From Dimargaris cristalligena (taxonomy: Eukaryota > Kickxellomycota > Dimargaritomycetes > Dimargaritales > Dimargaritaceae): a DNA stretch of 36,388 nt. This document shows positions 1 to 9,968 of the stretch, in pieces (position 1 is the first letter of the stretch; the number at the start of each line of letters is the position of its first letter). The DNA lies in assembly GCA_027576995.1 (NCBI GenBank), contig JANBQC010000232.1, positions 1-36,388 on the forward strand, given 5' to 3'. The notes below the pieces were generated by a model. The model worked only from the letters and a program-made list of their open reading frames with translations, ran no database searches and was not told the DNA's origin. The position numbers and the translations under genes are program-made.

Positions 1-1210
1 GTGGACTTGTCCATTGTGCGAAATAAGTATCGCCAATAAATAACAAAACGTCGACGGCATCTATTAACGATAATAGTACACACTGGTAGGTCCAACTACC
101 CACCCATGTAATCCCCAACCTTTGTTCTTTGGGGAAATCTAGCGACTTGGAAGACCGCCACAAATGAAAAGGGGTCACATCCCCCTACTAGGCGCTCTTG
201 GAATGGCAATCAAATAGACGGAAACATGGCTAGCTGCTTCAACTAGATTTCCTTTTCAACACTAGAATTTTGACGCGGAGGAGTAAACTAAAGCCACTGA
301 CTACCTCCATCGAAGTGGCTTGGCGATCTATCCTGGCCATGGTCGCGTCTTTCTGGAGGCGAGGGAAAAGCTGAAACTGGACCAACAACCGATTATTATC
401 CAGCCAGCGAGATCATGCCTCCATTGCGCGTGTATATTATTTATTTCTACTGTCAACCCATATTGACTATGGAGTATTGGGTATTGGGCTGTACTAGTGG
501 CCATCACTTTGGGCTTCGGTCAATTATTCCCAGTCCATTCCCCATTGGATGTTTTACTCGAAATAGTCTCGAATAGCTAGGCTGGTTTGGCGAATACTGT
601 CCTCCACATAGCGCCTAATATACCGCGACGCCTAAATGATCCCCCAGTCACTCCTTCACTAATACAAACTGAGATCTGAACAATAGGGAAATCGTCTCTA
701 ATTCATCGAAACCGCCTCCGATCATTGAATATACGGCAGTCACGATTGTTTAGTAGCGAACCCTCTAACTCTGCCACTTGGCAAGAGCCACTAAATCTGA
801 TCTGATGGACGATATTCCCAATGTAATACTTTTGTAGGACTGTCACCCCCTTCCTTAGGCATTGGTCGGCCAGCCCGTTGACAGCCTATTTTACTTCAAC
901 AAAAGTAACCCCCTCGCCTAGTGACTGTCAGTATGGATGAACACCCCTTTGCGCCCTTCGTGCCATACTTTTCCCTACCATTCCCTCATTCCTGGGCCGC
1001 CTCAGTATCTCTTTGGCTCGACTCTTGTGCGCGCATTGGTAGGGCTGAGCCCCAACCTCGATCCACTGTACAGTTATTGGCCCTTTCTAAACAACTATAC
1101 AGAACTATAAGATTAATGTTGAACAGAAGAGATGTATGTAATCGAACGAACTGCATGGTACACATCCCACTAAATGCCTCGGTTCGGTTTATATTTGGCC
1201 TAGAAAATGA

Positions 1211-1229
1211 CAGCCTTTTGTAAAGGCTG
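1211..1229. repeat. short perfect inverted repeat (hairpin)
   Basis: CAGCCTTT (1211-1218) and AAAGGCTG (1222-1229) are exact reverse complements with a 3-base spacer, TGT. It lies in a gene-free region. It could form a stem-loop in RNA or a small cruciform, but 8-bp arms arise by chance fairly often at this scale, so no function is assigned. Confidence 0.5.
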
Positions 1230-2017
1230 CGGTGTGACGGACTCATGGCAACACAGCCGGTGGGACTATTGGTAACAACTCCGACCAATTTCGGTGTGCT
1301 CCCAAGGGAATATTGGGTGGAATTCGGTCTAACTGTATAAGGGTATTAACAATAGATGTATGAGAAGATGGGCAGGGGATTCATATTTCAACTAGTAAGT
1401 TTTGTCTCGATAGATTCTTTTGTTATACGGCCTGGGTAAACTTCTCCTATATAAACTCTTTAGCTGTCTACTTATATAAGGTGGAGTCCCAATTATACAC
1501 CATTCATTTTTAGATGAGTCCAGAGTCCATAGGAAATTAAGTGAACTGTGTGACCTTTACTAGTAGTCAGTTTAGATTTACCTGTGGAAGTATCCCCAGC
1601 TGGTATCTTTATCTACAAGTTCCCTATGTAAATAGGAAGATGCTAAACTACTGAGAATTTAGATCTTAGTGATGCTCTATAATAGGTGTAAAATTAATTA
1701 ATTGAATGGATTAAATCCATTTAACCATAAGACTGTAATATTAAGTATAGTGTAGAATGGAGAGCTGGAACTTTGTATTTAATAACGCCTATGCGTGATT
1801 CAACAAAGTAAATTGATTGAACCAAAATACCTTTCATTTGACCCTTTCCTGTAGTACATCTTTATTTTTATTACTTGCTGCTGTACACATTTACTGATTT
1901 GCTTAAACTATAATCACATTTAAAAAATGGCCAACTTTCATCCGGGATCTTATCCGGTGGCATTGGAATTCTCGCATAGAATGCCTAAATAAGCGTGGCA
2001 TTCGTAAAGTAGAGAAG

Positions 2018-2023
2018 TTTATT
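2018..2023 (-). terminator. candidate polyadenylation signal of the GLTSCR1-domain gene
   Basis: The plus strand reads TTTATT, that is AATAAA on the minus strand, about 100 bases after the stop codon of the gene at 2123-4225. The distance suits a fungal 3' untranslated region. Only the hexamer supports it. Confidence 0.35.
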
Positions 2024-2122
2024 ACTTAACATGCCGCTTCGACCTCGATAAGGAATACAGTGGCCACGACAAGCAATGCCCACTCAAGATGAATGACACA
2101 AAAAAAATATTCAAACATCGGA

Positions 2123-3682
2123 TTAGGACGGTAGGTCCTCCCGCAGGGCCTCGGTGAGTAACTTATCAATACAGTAGAGTTCAGCTACCGGAACCGGAGC
2201 CTCTATATATTTAAGGTTAACCTGGGTGGGTGGGGGGACCATTGGACATGTGGTAGGTTCAGACGTCTTCGCATGGCCACTGGTGTCGGTGTGAGAAGTA
2301 GCATCCGGGTCGGTCGAAAAATGGGTCGGGGGGATAAAAGAGTATGAATGTGATAAGGGTTGGTTTAGTATGGTACATGGCACGGTGAAGGCCGGCGGAA
2401 ATGGTTTGGACTGGCCACTGGTGACGAGGTTGTGATACCGCTGGAAGATACTCTGGGCCCCAGCGCTTAATTTCAGGACTTTTTTAAGCTTAGGTTCCGG
2501 TGGCGGGGCGGAAGTCGATTCGGTGGTCGCTCCGCTGGTCGAAGGCGGGGGATGTTGGGGAACCGTCTGAGATGGGTTCAAAACGGGTCCAATTACGTCG
2601 GACTTGGAGCCATTGGTTGTCCCCAGCGGTGGCTCAGTGCCAGCTGGGATAATGTCCGAATCGGCAGGATACTGGTACAAATGAAACGGAAGTAAGTTTT
2701 GGATAGCGTCGTCCAAGGACGAGAAAGGCGACTCGACATTAAGGGCCAGTAGGCGACTGAGGTCACGGGTGTAAGCCAGCCGCATTTGCCGGATCGTCTT
2801 TTCCCGGTGATTAAGCACGGCGCTGGGCAATTTGACCGGATAGGGGGTACTGAACACGGGGGTCTTGGATTTGCGGGGTTTCGGTTTCCGGGCCCGGCAT
2901 TCCCGCCGGTAGGCCAAGACGCGTTCCTGGGTAGTGTAAGGGGGATCCCTCCGCACGGGGCTTCCTTCGGCCGTGGAGGGGTGGTCACTTGGGTTCGCCT
3001 CGGTAGCTCGGGAGAGGGTAAATTGGTCGATGAGTTGGGTCAGGGGGGCCACCTGCTGCCAGTAACTGGCATCGGGAATGGGGTCCGACGGCGGGGCGGG
3101 GGCCAGGGATTTACGTTGGGCAGACACTTTGCGATTGGTAAGTGGGGTGGACGATTCGGTCTGGGTGGTGGATTTTCGAATGGGGACAGGGGCCTGGCTC
3201 CGCGAGTGTAGCCGCCGGCGAATACCGGGTGGGGTGGCCTGCCGGGCAGCGAGAGATGGCGGCGGTTTATCGGGATTGTGCTTGGATTGGGATTGGATAG
3301 GAGGGCCGTCGTCCGTGGGACGCAGCGCCGGGGAACTGTGGAGTCGTTTACGGGGGTTCGATTTGGCCCCCAATGGGGACGAATGACTCACGGATAGAGC
3401 GGGAAGAACCCGCTGCAGAGGTGTGGAGTTGCCCTCGGGTACAGCCTGATTACCCTCCATGGCCTGTTCGGCCTGTAGGGCGGCTTTGAGCTTCTTCAGT
3501 TCGCTGGGATCCCGGCAGTGCATAATGGCATATTGGAGGGTATCCGAATTCCGGGGGGTGGCAGGTGGGTTTGACCCCGACCCAACCATTGACGAGTTTT
3601 TCGAGGTGGAGGTGGTCAGACCCCCGGCCGCCGATGCTGAAGGTAACGACGGGGCCCCTCCCTGTGGCGTACCACCACCACC

Positions 3683-3716
<34 letters not shown>

Positions 3717-4225
3717 GCTGGGGGAGGCGTAACGGCCCGGGACGACGGGCTGTCTTGGGGAAAGCGGTGGGCGATTTGGGAGGCCAGGATAGAGGCCAAG
3801 GACCCTGAGGCGGGACTCGGTTGGGCTTGGGACGGGGGAGGTGGGGTGGCGGGGGGATTGGAGGCGGCGTGGAGTTTTTTGAGTTGCTCGATAACCGACT
3901 GGCGAATATGGGGCGGTAAACTTGAGACGGACGCATTGTCGGCCAATTTGTAGATGGTTTGGTTGCCACGCTGGACCACGGCCACTGTGACTCCTTCAAT
4001 GACAATGGTTTTCTGAATCTTTTCCTTGGGAGTTGCCATGGGGGCGGATGCGGTTCGGGCGACGGCAACTGGGGTCATGGCCGACGGCTGTGGAGCTGGT
4101 GTGGTAGTTGTTGGTGTTGGTTTTGCTGTTGGTGTTGTTGTTTCTGCTGCTGCTGCTGTTAGTGGCGGCTTGGTAGGGTCCATAGCCGGAGACTTAGCGG
4201 CTGGTTGAGAAGTGGCTGTCGTCAT
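2123..4225 (-). CDS. GLTSCR1/BICRA-domain protein, probable SWI/SNF-type chromatin remodeller subunit
   Basis: A 700-aa uninterrupted frame starting at ATG 4225. Residues about 455-520 contain a basic lead-in, then QMRLAYTRDLSRLL, then FSSLDDAIQNLLPFHLYQYP. This matches the conserved core of the GLTSCR1 domain: a helix, then an F-x-S-x-x-D-A-x-x-x-LLP-[FY]-H-x-[FY]-Q motif. In animals the domain defines GLTSCR1/GLTSCR1L, subunits of the non-canonical BAF complex that pair with BRD9. A second conserved-looking module lies at residues 72-120 (IEGVTVAVVQRGNQTIYKL onward, ending in a helix rich in K and L). The rest is disordered Pro/Ser/Thr-rich sequence with runs of 8 Ser and 7 Gly at about residues 171-185, encoded by a pure trinucleotide repeat. 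The protein is presumably nuclear. The gene is divergent from PWP1 and shares a roughly 1 kb promoter region with it. The domain call is fairly secure; complex membership is inferred from the family. Confidence 0.78.
3671..3715. repeat. coding compound microsatellite (ACC)7(ACT)8
   Basis: Seven perfect ACC units (3671-3691) run straight into eight perfect ACT units (3692-3715). On the minus strand they read as AGT and GGT codons and encode Ser8-Gly7 inside the GLTSCR1-domain protein. The lack of codon variation points to recent expansion by replication slippage rather than selection on sequence. Confidence 0.9.
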
Positions 4226-5264
4226 TCAACCTAGTCGACGGTGGGTTAATGCGATAGGAGGGGAATAGGTTATGAGGGTGTGCCACTACAGGCAGTTTTT
4301 TAAAGAGGGCAAGTATCCCCAGCCAATGGCGGGAGGGAGAGTAGGTTGGCTAGAAATGCTAAAGTTGAAGGGAATAACGGTACCACCACGATAAACAAGG
4401 TCCCTAAAACAGCCAGCGGCGCTTGAATCTGGGAGTCTCGTTGGGTGGGCAAAAAGGGCGCGGTAGCAGCCTAAAGAGTCGGCCGCGAACACGTTGAAAT
4501 ATAAGCAGATGAGTTTGGCAATTCTAACCAAGAACCGAAACAAATAGTAGTCAATTGAGAAGCCGGCGCCAAAAGCGGAATGCGTGAATACTGTGGAAGC
4601 GTGTCGTCGTCGTGTGGTTAATAATAAGCTCAGCGTTAGATATATTTATTCAAGAGGTCTACTACATGCTATTGAATGGGGTTGGCGCTTTTTTCCTTCT
4701 GGAGAAGGAGGGGGAGCTCTCTGCCCTTCCTTACCAAGCTGGAGATGCAGCCGCAAATGGTCTAATAAATTACCCCATTTCCTCAAAAATTTATCCCGCC
4801 AATATACGGGAAGAGGGGGGTGGTCATTAAGTCATGTGATCTTAAGTAGCACTTGGCATATAGCCTAAGGCAAATGATTAGATAGGGAGGAGAAGGAGGC
4901 TCTCACCACGCTAACTATAACCAGTGTGGTAGGTTGATTGAAAAAAAAAACAAGGGGAGGAGAATAGTAGCTCCAGCACCCCATAGCATTGACACTATTG
5001 AGACTATCGAATACCCAAGTAATAAATACTGTGCAGTATAGTGCTAGTCGGGTTTTTTTCGAGCGATTTTTCGAACTGGTATCACTAGCAAAATTAAACT
5101 CAAAGTGGCTTTCGCTTCGTCACCGTACACTTTCCTGCACTACTGCCCATTGGTCTGGTCCACTTTCCCTTCCGCTCATTCATACCTTTTTTATAAGCAG
5201 CACCCCCCTCACCGTATATACGACACACACACACCTATTCCCCCACTACCCGTTAAGCGTCACT
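4226..5264. promoter_or_regulatory. divergent promoter region between GLTSCR1-domain gene and PWP1
   Basis: About 1 kb between two divergently transcribed start codons, so it should contain both promoters. A TATAAG element lies at 5192-5197, about 70 bases before the PWP1 ATG. An A-tract lies near 4940. The stretch from 5120 to 5260 is pyrimidine-rich, as is common before fungal start codons. Small open frames at 4584-4868 resemble nothing I recognise. Confidence 0.5.
5192..5197 (+). promoter_or_regulatory. TATA-like element of PWP1
   Basis: TATAAG lies about 70 bases upstream of the PWP1 start codon in a pyrimidine-rich stretch. Position and sequence suit a TATA box with a short 5' leader. 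There is no independent evidence. Confidence 0.3.
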
Positions 5265-6896
5265 ATGATTTCCGCATTGGCCTGGATTCAAAAAGGGGTG
5301 GCCAAGCCCAAGCCCCTCCGCTATGAAATGAACGAGAGTGAATACGAACGGATACAGAGCCTCGTCAACGACGAACTCGAGGCCGCCAAACAGGACGCCG
5401 CCGAGGCCAAGCAAAAGGCCAAGACTATCGCCGCGGCTGCTCCCAAGGCCCAGACCATCGAGGAGCTCGAGCCCGAACTGGCCAAATACAACCTGGACGA
5501 CTACGACGATACCCCTGAAGTCCAAGCCGGTGATGGTGATGATAATGGCGACGACGATATTGACGGCCTGGGGGCCGGCAATGTTTCCTCGTTATTCAGT
5601 AGAATGAAGGACCTAACCGACCAGGTAGGCGACGACGAGTATTTAAAGCCCAAGGATGGCGACTCGGATTCTGAGGATGATGAGTACGACATTTTACCCA
5701 CCGATAACGTCCTGCTGGCCGCCCGGACGGAGGAGAATATCAGTCAGCTGGAGATGTGCGTTTACGAAGAACAGGAAAGCAACATGTACGTCCACCACGA
5801 TTTCATGCTGCCCGCCTTCCCGCTCTGCGTCGAACCCCTCGACTTTGACGTCCGTAATCCGGCCAACGATGCCGCCACCGCTAATTTCGTAGCCATTGGT
5901 ACGTTTGACCCGTTCATTGAAATCTGGAACCTGGATCTGCTGGACTGCATGTTCCCCGATGTCGTGCTGGGCCAACAAACCGCCGACGGTAAAATGCGGG
6001 CCAAGGACCGGTCCGTCATCAAGGGGAGCCAGCGCAAGGAATTCCACACCGACGCCATTATGGGTCTGTCGTGGAACCGGAGCCACCGTAATCTGTTGGC
6101 CAGTTCCTCGGCGGACCGGACCGTCAAGCTGTGGGATCTCCGGACCGCCCAGTGCGCGGCCTCCTACGACCACCACTTGGATAAGGTCCAGGCGGTCGAG
6201 TGGAACCCGGCCGAAACGACCGTCTTGGCCACCGGCGGGTACGATCGCCGGGTGACCGTGTTCGACAGTCGGTCCCCGGGATCCATCATGGGCACCAGTC
6301 TCACCGGAGACGTGGAATGTCTCCGCTGGGATCCCCATTCCCCGCAGTGCCTGTACGTGACCTCCGACGACGGTATCGTTACTTACCTGGATGTCCGGAA
6401 CCTATCGTCCGCCTCGGTCGATGCGATCCAGACCCTCCCCCAGGCCCCGGCCCTCTACCGGATCCACGCCCACGACGATGCCGTCAGCGGGTTTGACGTC
6501 CACCCCCACGTTCCCGGCTGCATCGTGACCGGTTCCAATGACCAGAAAATTAAGTTCTGGAACATCGGTAGTGACCTGCGCCCCAGTATGGTGTTGAGCC
6601 GGAACCTCGGAGTCGGGAAGGTCTTCAGTCTCGCCTTCTGCCCCGACTCCCCCTTCCACCTGGCTGCCGCCGGTTCTGAGGGTAAGGCCCTGGTTTGGAA
6701 TACCTACAATAACCGGAGTATCCGCGAAACGTTCGGTCCCCGCTTTAAGGGCCCGACTACCCCGGCCGTCTCGGCGAACGATAATCCCGTAGGCGTACAG
6801 CACAATGCCGATAGCGACGAAGAGGAGAACAAGGACGGCCTCGATCAAGTCGGCGCGGGCAGTTTTGCCATGGATGAAGACGAGGATTCGGACTAA
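5265..6896 (+). CDS. PWP1: periodic tryptophan protein 1 (PWP1), WD40 ribosome-biogenesis factor
   Basis: A 543-aa protein. Its start, MISALAWIQKGVAKPKPLRYE, matches the typical PWP1 N-terminus (MISxxxWVxxGxAxxxPxxYE). This fixes the start at ATG 5265, the only ATG in a frame that stays open further upstream. Acidic low-complexity blocks lie at about residues 80-110 and 120-145 and at the C-terminal tail (EDEDSD), as usual in nucleolar proteins. WD40 repeats are visible at about 206-228 (ending IEIWNLD), 260-293 (SSSADRTVKLWDL), 302-335 (GGYDRRVTVFDSR), 349-378, 400-433 (GSNDQKIKFWNIG) and 451-479 (EGKALVWN). PWP1 acts in the nucleolus in rRNA processing and large-subunit assembly, and in animals also in rDNA chromatin control. 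It is a single exon and converges on the POLA2 gene with a gap of 388 bases. Length fits the family (about 500-575 aa). Confidence 0.93.
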   Translation: MISALAWIQKGVAKPKPLRYEMNESEYERIQSLVNDELEAAKQDAAEAKQKAKTIAAAAPKAQTIEELEPELAKYNLDDYDDTPEVQAGDGDDNGDDDIDGLGAGNVSSLFSRMKDLTDQVGDDEYLKPKDGDSDSEDDEYDILPTDNVLLAARTEENISQLEMCVYEEQESNMYVHHDFMLPAFPLCVEPLDFDVRNPANDAATANFVAIGTFDPFIEIWNLDLLDCMFPDVVLGQQTADGKMRAKDRSVIKGSQRKEFHTDAIMGLSWNRSHRNLLASSSADRTVKLWDLRTAQCAASYDHHLDKVQAVEWNPAETTVLATGGYDRRVTVFDSRSPGSIMGTSLTGDVECLRWDPHSPQCLYVTSDDGIVTYLDVRNLSSASVDAIQTLPQAPALYRIHAHDDAVSGFDVHPHVPGCIVTGSNDQKIKFWNIGSDLRPSMVLSRNLGVGKVFSLAFCPDSPFHLAAAGSEGKALVWNTYNNRSIRETFGPRFKGPTTPAVSANDNPVGVQHNADSDEEENKDGLDQVGAGSFAMDEDEDSD

Positions 6897-7021
6897 AGCG
6901 CGAGGAAGAGAGAGGGATATTACTTTACTAACTACGCCCATTTGGGGCATCAATCTATCTGCTACATCGTGTCTTTTTTTATACCGAAGAAGAAAAAGTA
7001 ATTGTTGGCCACTCGTATTAA

Positions 7022-7027
7022 AATAAA
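7022..7027 (+). terminator. polyadenylation signal of PWP1
   Basis: AATAAA lies 126 bases after the PWP1 stop in AT-rich sequence that leads towards the converging POLA2 gene. Hexamer identity and position support it. Confidence 0.5.
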
Positions 7028-7141
7028 TCATATATAGTCTTACTGTTTCCATCCGTCTAGCTTAATTCGAGCCATATTAAATCAAATGCGAGTTTATACT
7101 ATGCGGATATTAGGACAAAATATATTATACGCCATTCCACA

Positions 7142-7151
7142 TTTATTTATT
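7142..7151 (-). terminator. polyadenylation signal of POLA2
   Basis: Two overlapping TTTATT copies on the plus strand give AATAAA on the minus strand, about 135 bases after the POLA2 stop. The flanks are AT-rich. The call rests on hexamer and position only. Confidence 0.45.
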
Positions 7152-7284
7152 TATATTAAAAAAATACGATAGGTAGTGTAACAAACTACCGCAATTCTCA
7201 ACCACATTAATTATTTATCGAATTGAGACTATACTTAGTTTGACACGTTAATTCACAGTCCAGAAAATTAAAAACAGGCCGAGG

Positions 7285-9968
7285 CTAGACCCGGATAATA
7301 TCCACCCGAGTGCGTCCGCATACGCCCATGGGTAGCAAGCCGCCTTCCAGCGTAGCATCCGGAATAGGATGCAGGGTCATTTTCACGTACGTGCCCCCGA
7401 TTTGTTTTTTCGTTAGCTGGCTGGTATTGACACATAACACCTGGTCCACTTCCTTCGCAAAAGGGTTCAGTTGGGACCCCAACAGGAGTACGTCGGGTGC
7501 TTCGGTCAGTCGCAGCGTCGATTCATAGTGCTGTACTTGGAGGTTGAGGTCAAGGGCGGCGGGCGGCACCACGGGGTAAAGACTACGTTGATCCAGGAGG
7601 TGTTTGGCCAACCGGCCGAGTCGGTCGGTTCGGAGGGGCGCCCGCGCGATTTCTTCGGCCCCGAGGTGGAACAGGACGTCCGCGTTCGAAATGACCACGT
7701 TGATTTCGTTGAGGCGGAGGCGGGCGGGGTTGGACACGCATACCACGTGCGACGGGAGGGCTCCCAGGGAAGTAAACGAAGTCGCCGAGGCGGCGACGCC
7801 CCCGCCCTGACTTGGCAGTGAACCGGGCGCGGAATGACTGTGCGCAGCATGGGCGTAATCAAAGGCGGGCTGGGGAAAGGTCAAGTACGGGTGGAGAAGG
7901 TCCCGGGGACTGGGGACCAACACAATCCGGGGGGGCGGGTAAGCTCCCTGACTGGAGCCTAGTAGACCGCCCCCTCCCTCGGTGGCCCGGCCGCGGAGGA
8001 AATTAGGCAGAATGTGACTTTGGAACAACCCAGCGGGCGTATCGTCTAAATCCCCGTCGACCACCAACGGGTGGTTGTGGTCGATGAATGGGCCCTGGAG
8101 TATGACCACATCCGGTCGATCGCGCCGCACGGCGGTAAAGAAGTCCGCCAGGGGTTCGAAATCCAGATTATCGTCTAGAGTGAACGGGCCCGTGGCGGCC
8201 ATCACCACCAACGGCCGGTCCATACGCGCGGCCTGGTAGGCCTGAATGTCCGGAGCGGGCACCGATTTGACCCACGTTAGCGGGGGCAGCGTCAACTGAC
8301 GGGTGACGGCGAACGTTTCCCCGGTGGCATTGACCCCCTCCAGCGCGACGAGTTGACCGGGGAAAAACGCCAACGACGGCAATTGGTCCAACGCCAAACG
8401 CGTCCGGGATCCACCCCCCGTCGCCCGCGACGCCTCTAAAACCACCGATCGGTCATTCAGTTTCGCTTCGGATTCGCTACAGATTCGCCCGACCACAATA
8501 ACGGGGGCCTGGCTACACCGCGCCGGGTCACTCAATCCGTCGAAGGGAATAGCGTGGGCCGTTTGGATTTCTTCGGCGTACCAATCGATCATTTGGTCCA
8601 GCACCGCAGCCCGGTGGCGGAGTTTTTGGTGCATGTAGCGGAACGGGCCTACCTGGCCCGAAAGGGGTACATCCAGCTCAAAGGGCATAGCGGGGTCGTC
8701 GAGAGTGAGGTAGACCGCGGCTAAGTGGTTGTTGAAGGTGTCTTCGCATTTACCACGGTTCACCCGCTCCATAAAGCGCTTGGACTGGGGAGAAGGCCTA
8801 ATCAGTTAATAAGATATAGTCAGCAAAAGCAGTAGAAGAAGTTTAGGCAATTTTAATTGAGGAGACTAAGCTTACTACCATATACTTCAAGCGACACACA
8901 GAGCCAGGCCACGGCAGGTTCTGGATTACTAAAGTCTTGATTATGTTAATGATAAACCTATGCTTCAGGCCCAATCCAACTCAAGAGCAGGTTCTCGCTA
9001 GCCTGTGTATAATAACACCACCTGTACCAAAAAAAAAACTTACATGGACGGGAACGCGGAGCCGTTAGCGGAGTAAGCATCGCTGCCTATCCCGCGATTC
9101 TTATTCGACGGGGTCCGCATATGCGGCGGCAGATGCCCACTCCCCAAAAAATCCGCGGTACGGGATCCGCGCTGGGGAGTTTTAGGAGAGGCAGCCAACT
9201 GGGAGATTACCGAGTCAATACTATTATGGTCGTACACCATTCGATTGGCGATACCCGCCCGGTTCGGTCGTACAGCCGACGACGACGAAGACATTGTTAG
9301 TTTGCTGGTCGAGTTTAGCCCCGCACTACCCCGGACCCTATAGGCACCCTTCCGCTCGGGGGTGCCCGCCATAATAGCCTGCGAGCCCTGTTTCTCTAAA
9401 TTACGCATCACATGGGTGCGGAAACGGACGAGGTATTCCGCTTCCGGGCGGATGCGGCCGTTGGCTGTGTAGGTGGGCAGGTCTTCGGCCTTGATCCGAC
9501 TTTCCTGCTGCATGGCGTAGGCGTCCCATTTGTAAAAGAGGTCCTCGGCGCTGATATTAAGGGAATTGCAGAGGGACTGGACTATTGGGTGAAGGTATAT
9601 TGGAAGGTATCATTAATATTTTTATAGGGATAGCCATCGTGAGTTGGAGGGGACGAGATAGCAGAATAGCGAAGGAGGGCGGAATCGGTTGGCTGTACTT
9701 TTATAAATTATTTGTGTTCGGGTTCGAAGAAGCAATATCAACAAACCGGGCTTTGGCTGGCTCCTGTCAAAGTGAACTCTGGTGATATGGCGAGTGGTGG
9801 GCATACTGGAATGGGTAAATAAGCCCAAAGCATCCCCGCTTTTCGTAAATAAAGCTGGGTGGACTTACATTCAACAATGGTTTTGTCAAGACCGTCTACG
9901 AGATCCCCAAAGGCCTCGGTAATGTTATCGGGGGTAACGTGGAGTGGCTGTGACATTTGGGACAACAT
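7285..9968 (-). CDS. POL12: DNA polymerase alpha subunit B (Pol12/POLA2), three exons
   Basis: Exons on the minus strand are 9968-9869, 9581-9044 and 8797-7285. They sum to 2151 bases and encode 716 aa in one frame. Donors are GTAAGT at both introns; acceptors are AATAG and ATTAG. The N-terminus (DNITEAFGDL, then the joined TIVEF/QSLCNSLNISAEDLFYKW) resembles the Pol12 N-terminal helical domain that contacts other replisome proteins. A Ser-rich linker follows. Residues about 310-387 form the OB-fold (VIVVGRICSESEAKLNDRSVVLEA). From about 408 comes the phosphoesterase-like domain: VVMAATGPFTLDDN, VVILQGPFIDHNH, then NADVLFHLGAEEIAR, and the C-terminal NPFAKEVDQVLCVN and KMTLHPIP. In this family the phosphoesterase fold is catalytically dead and scaffolds the pol alpha-primase complex. 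The length is close to yeast Pol12. Exon 3 could instead start after CCCCAG nearer the ORF, but only the ATTAG acceptor keeps the frame. Confidence 0.9.
8798..9043 (-). other. POLA2 intron 2
   Basis: A 246-base spliceosomal intron with donor GTAAGT and acceptor TTAACTGATTAG. The likely branch site is TTAAC or CTGAT, only a few bases from the acceptor. It joins AT to G and restores an ATG codon in frame with the OB-fold exon. Confidence 0.65.
9582..9868 (-). other. POLA2 intron 1
   Basis: A 287-base intron with donor GTAAGT and acceptor CCCAATAG. It joins GAA-T to TC-CAG in phase 1 and gives a continuous N-terminal helical domain. A CCAG four bases further on would break the frame. Confidence 0.65.

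Larger units (their letters stand above)
1..2122. other. intergenic region without recognisable gene
   Basis: About 2.1 kb with no reading frame that resembles a known protein. The only open frames are about 100 codons, lack a convincing ATG start and overlap each other on opposite strands. The part from about 1330 to 2100 is AT-rich. The right end presumably carries the 3' untranslated region of the GLTSCR1-domain gene. A small perfect hairpin lies at 1211-1229. Confidence 0.6.
6897..7284. other. convergent intergenic region (PWP1 and POLA2 3' ends)
   Basis: An AT-rich 388-base gap between converging genes. It holds an AATAAA for PWP1 at 7022-7027. Overlapping minus-strand AATAAA copies for POLA2 read as TTTATT at 7142-7147 and 7146-7151. 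The predicted 3' ends lie close together. No gene is visible. Confidence 0.6.

Noticed and set aside
4785..4792. AAAAATTT resembling the yeast rRNA-processing element upstream of PWP1
   Set aside because: It is about 470 bases from the start codon, is a low-information AT motif, and no companion GATGAG element was found at useful spacing.
4989..5264. Upstream in-frame extension of PWP1
   Set aside because: The extension has no ATG and does not look like PWP1. The known family start MISxxxW is at 5265.
5694..6338. 214-codon frame antisense to PWP1
   Set aside because: Its composition mirrors the WD40 codons on the other strand and it has no domain. Treated as a shadow frame.
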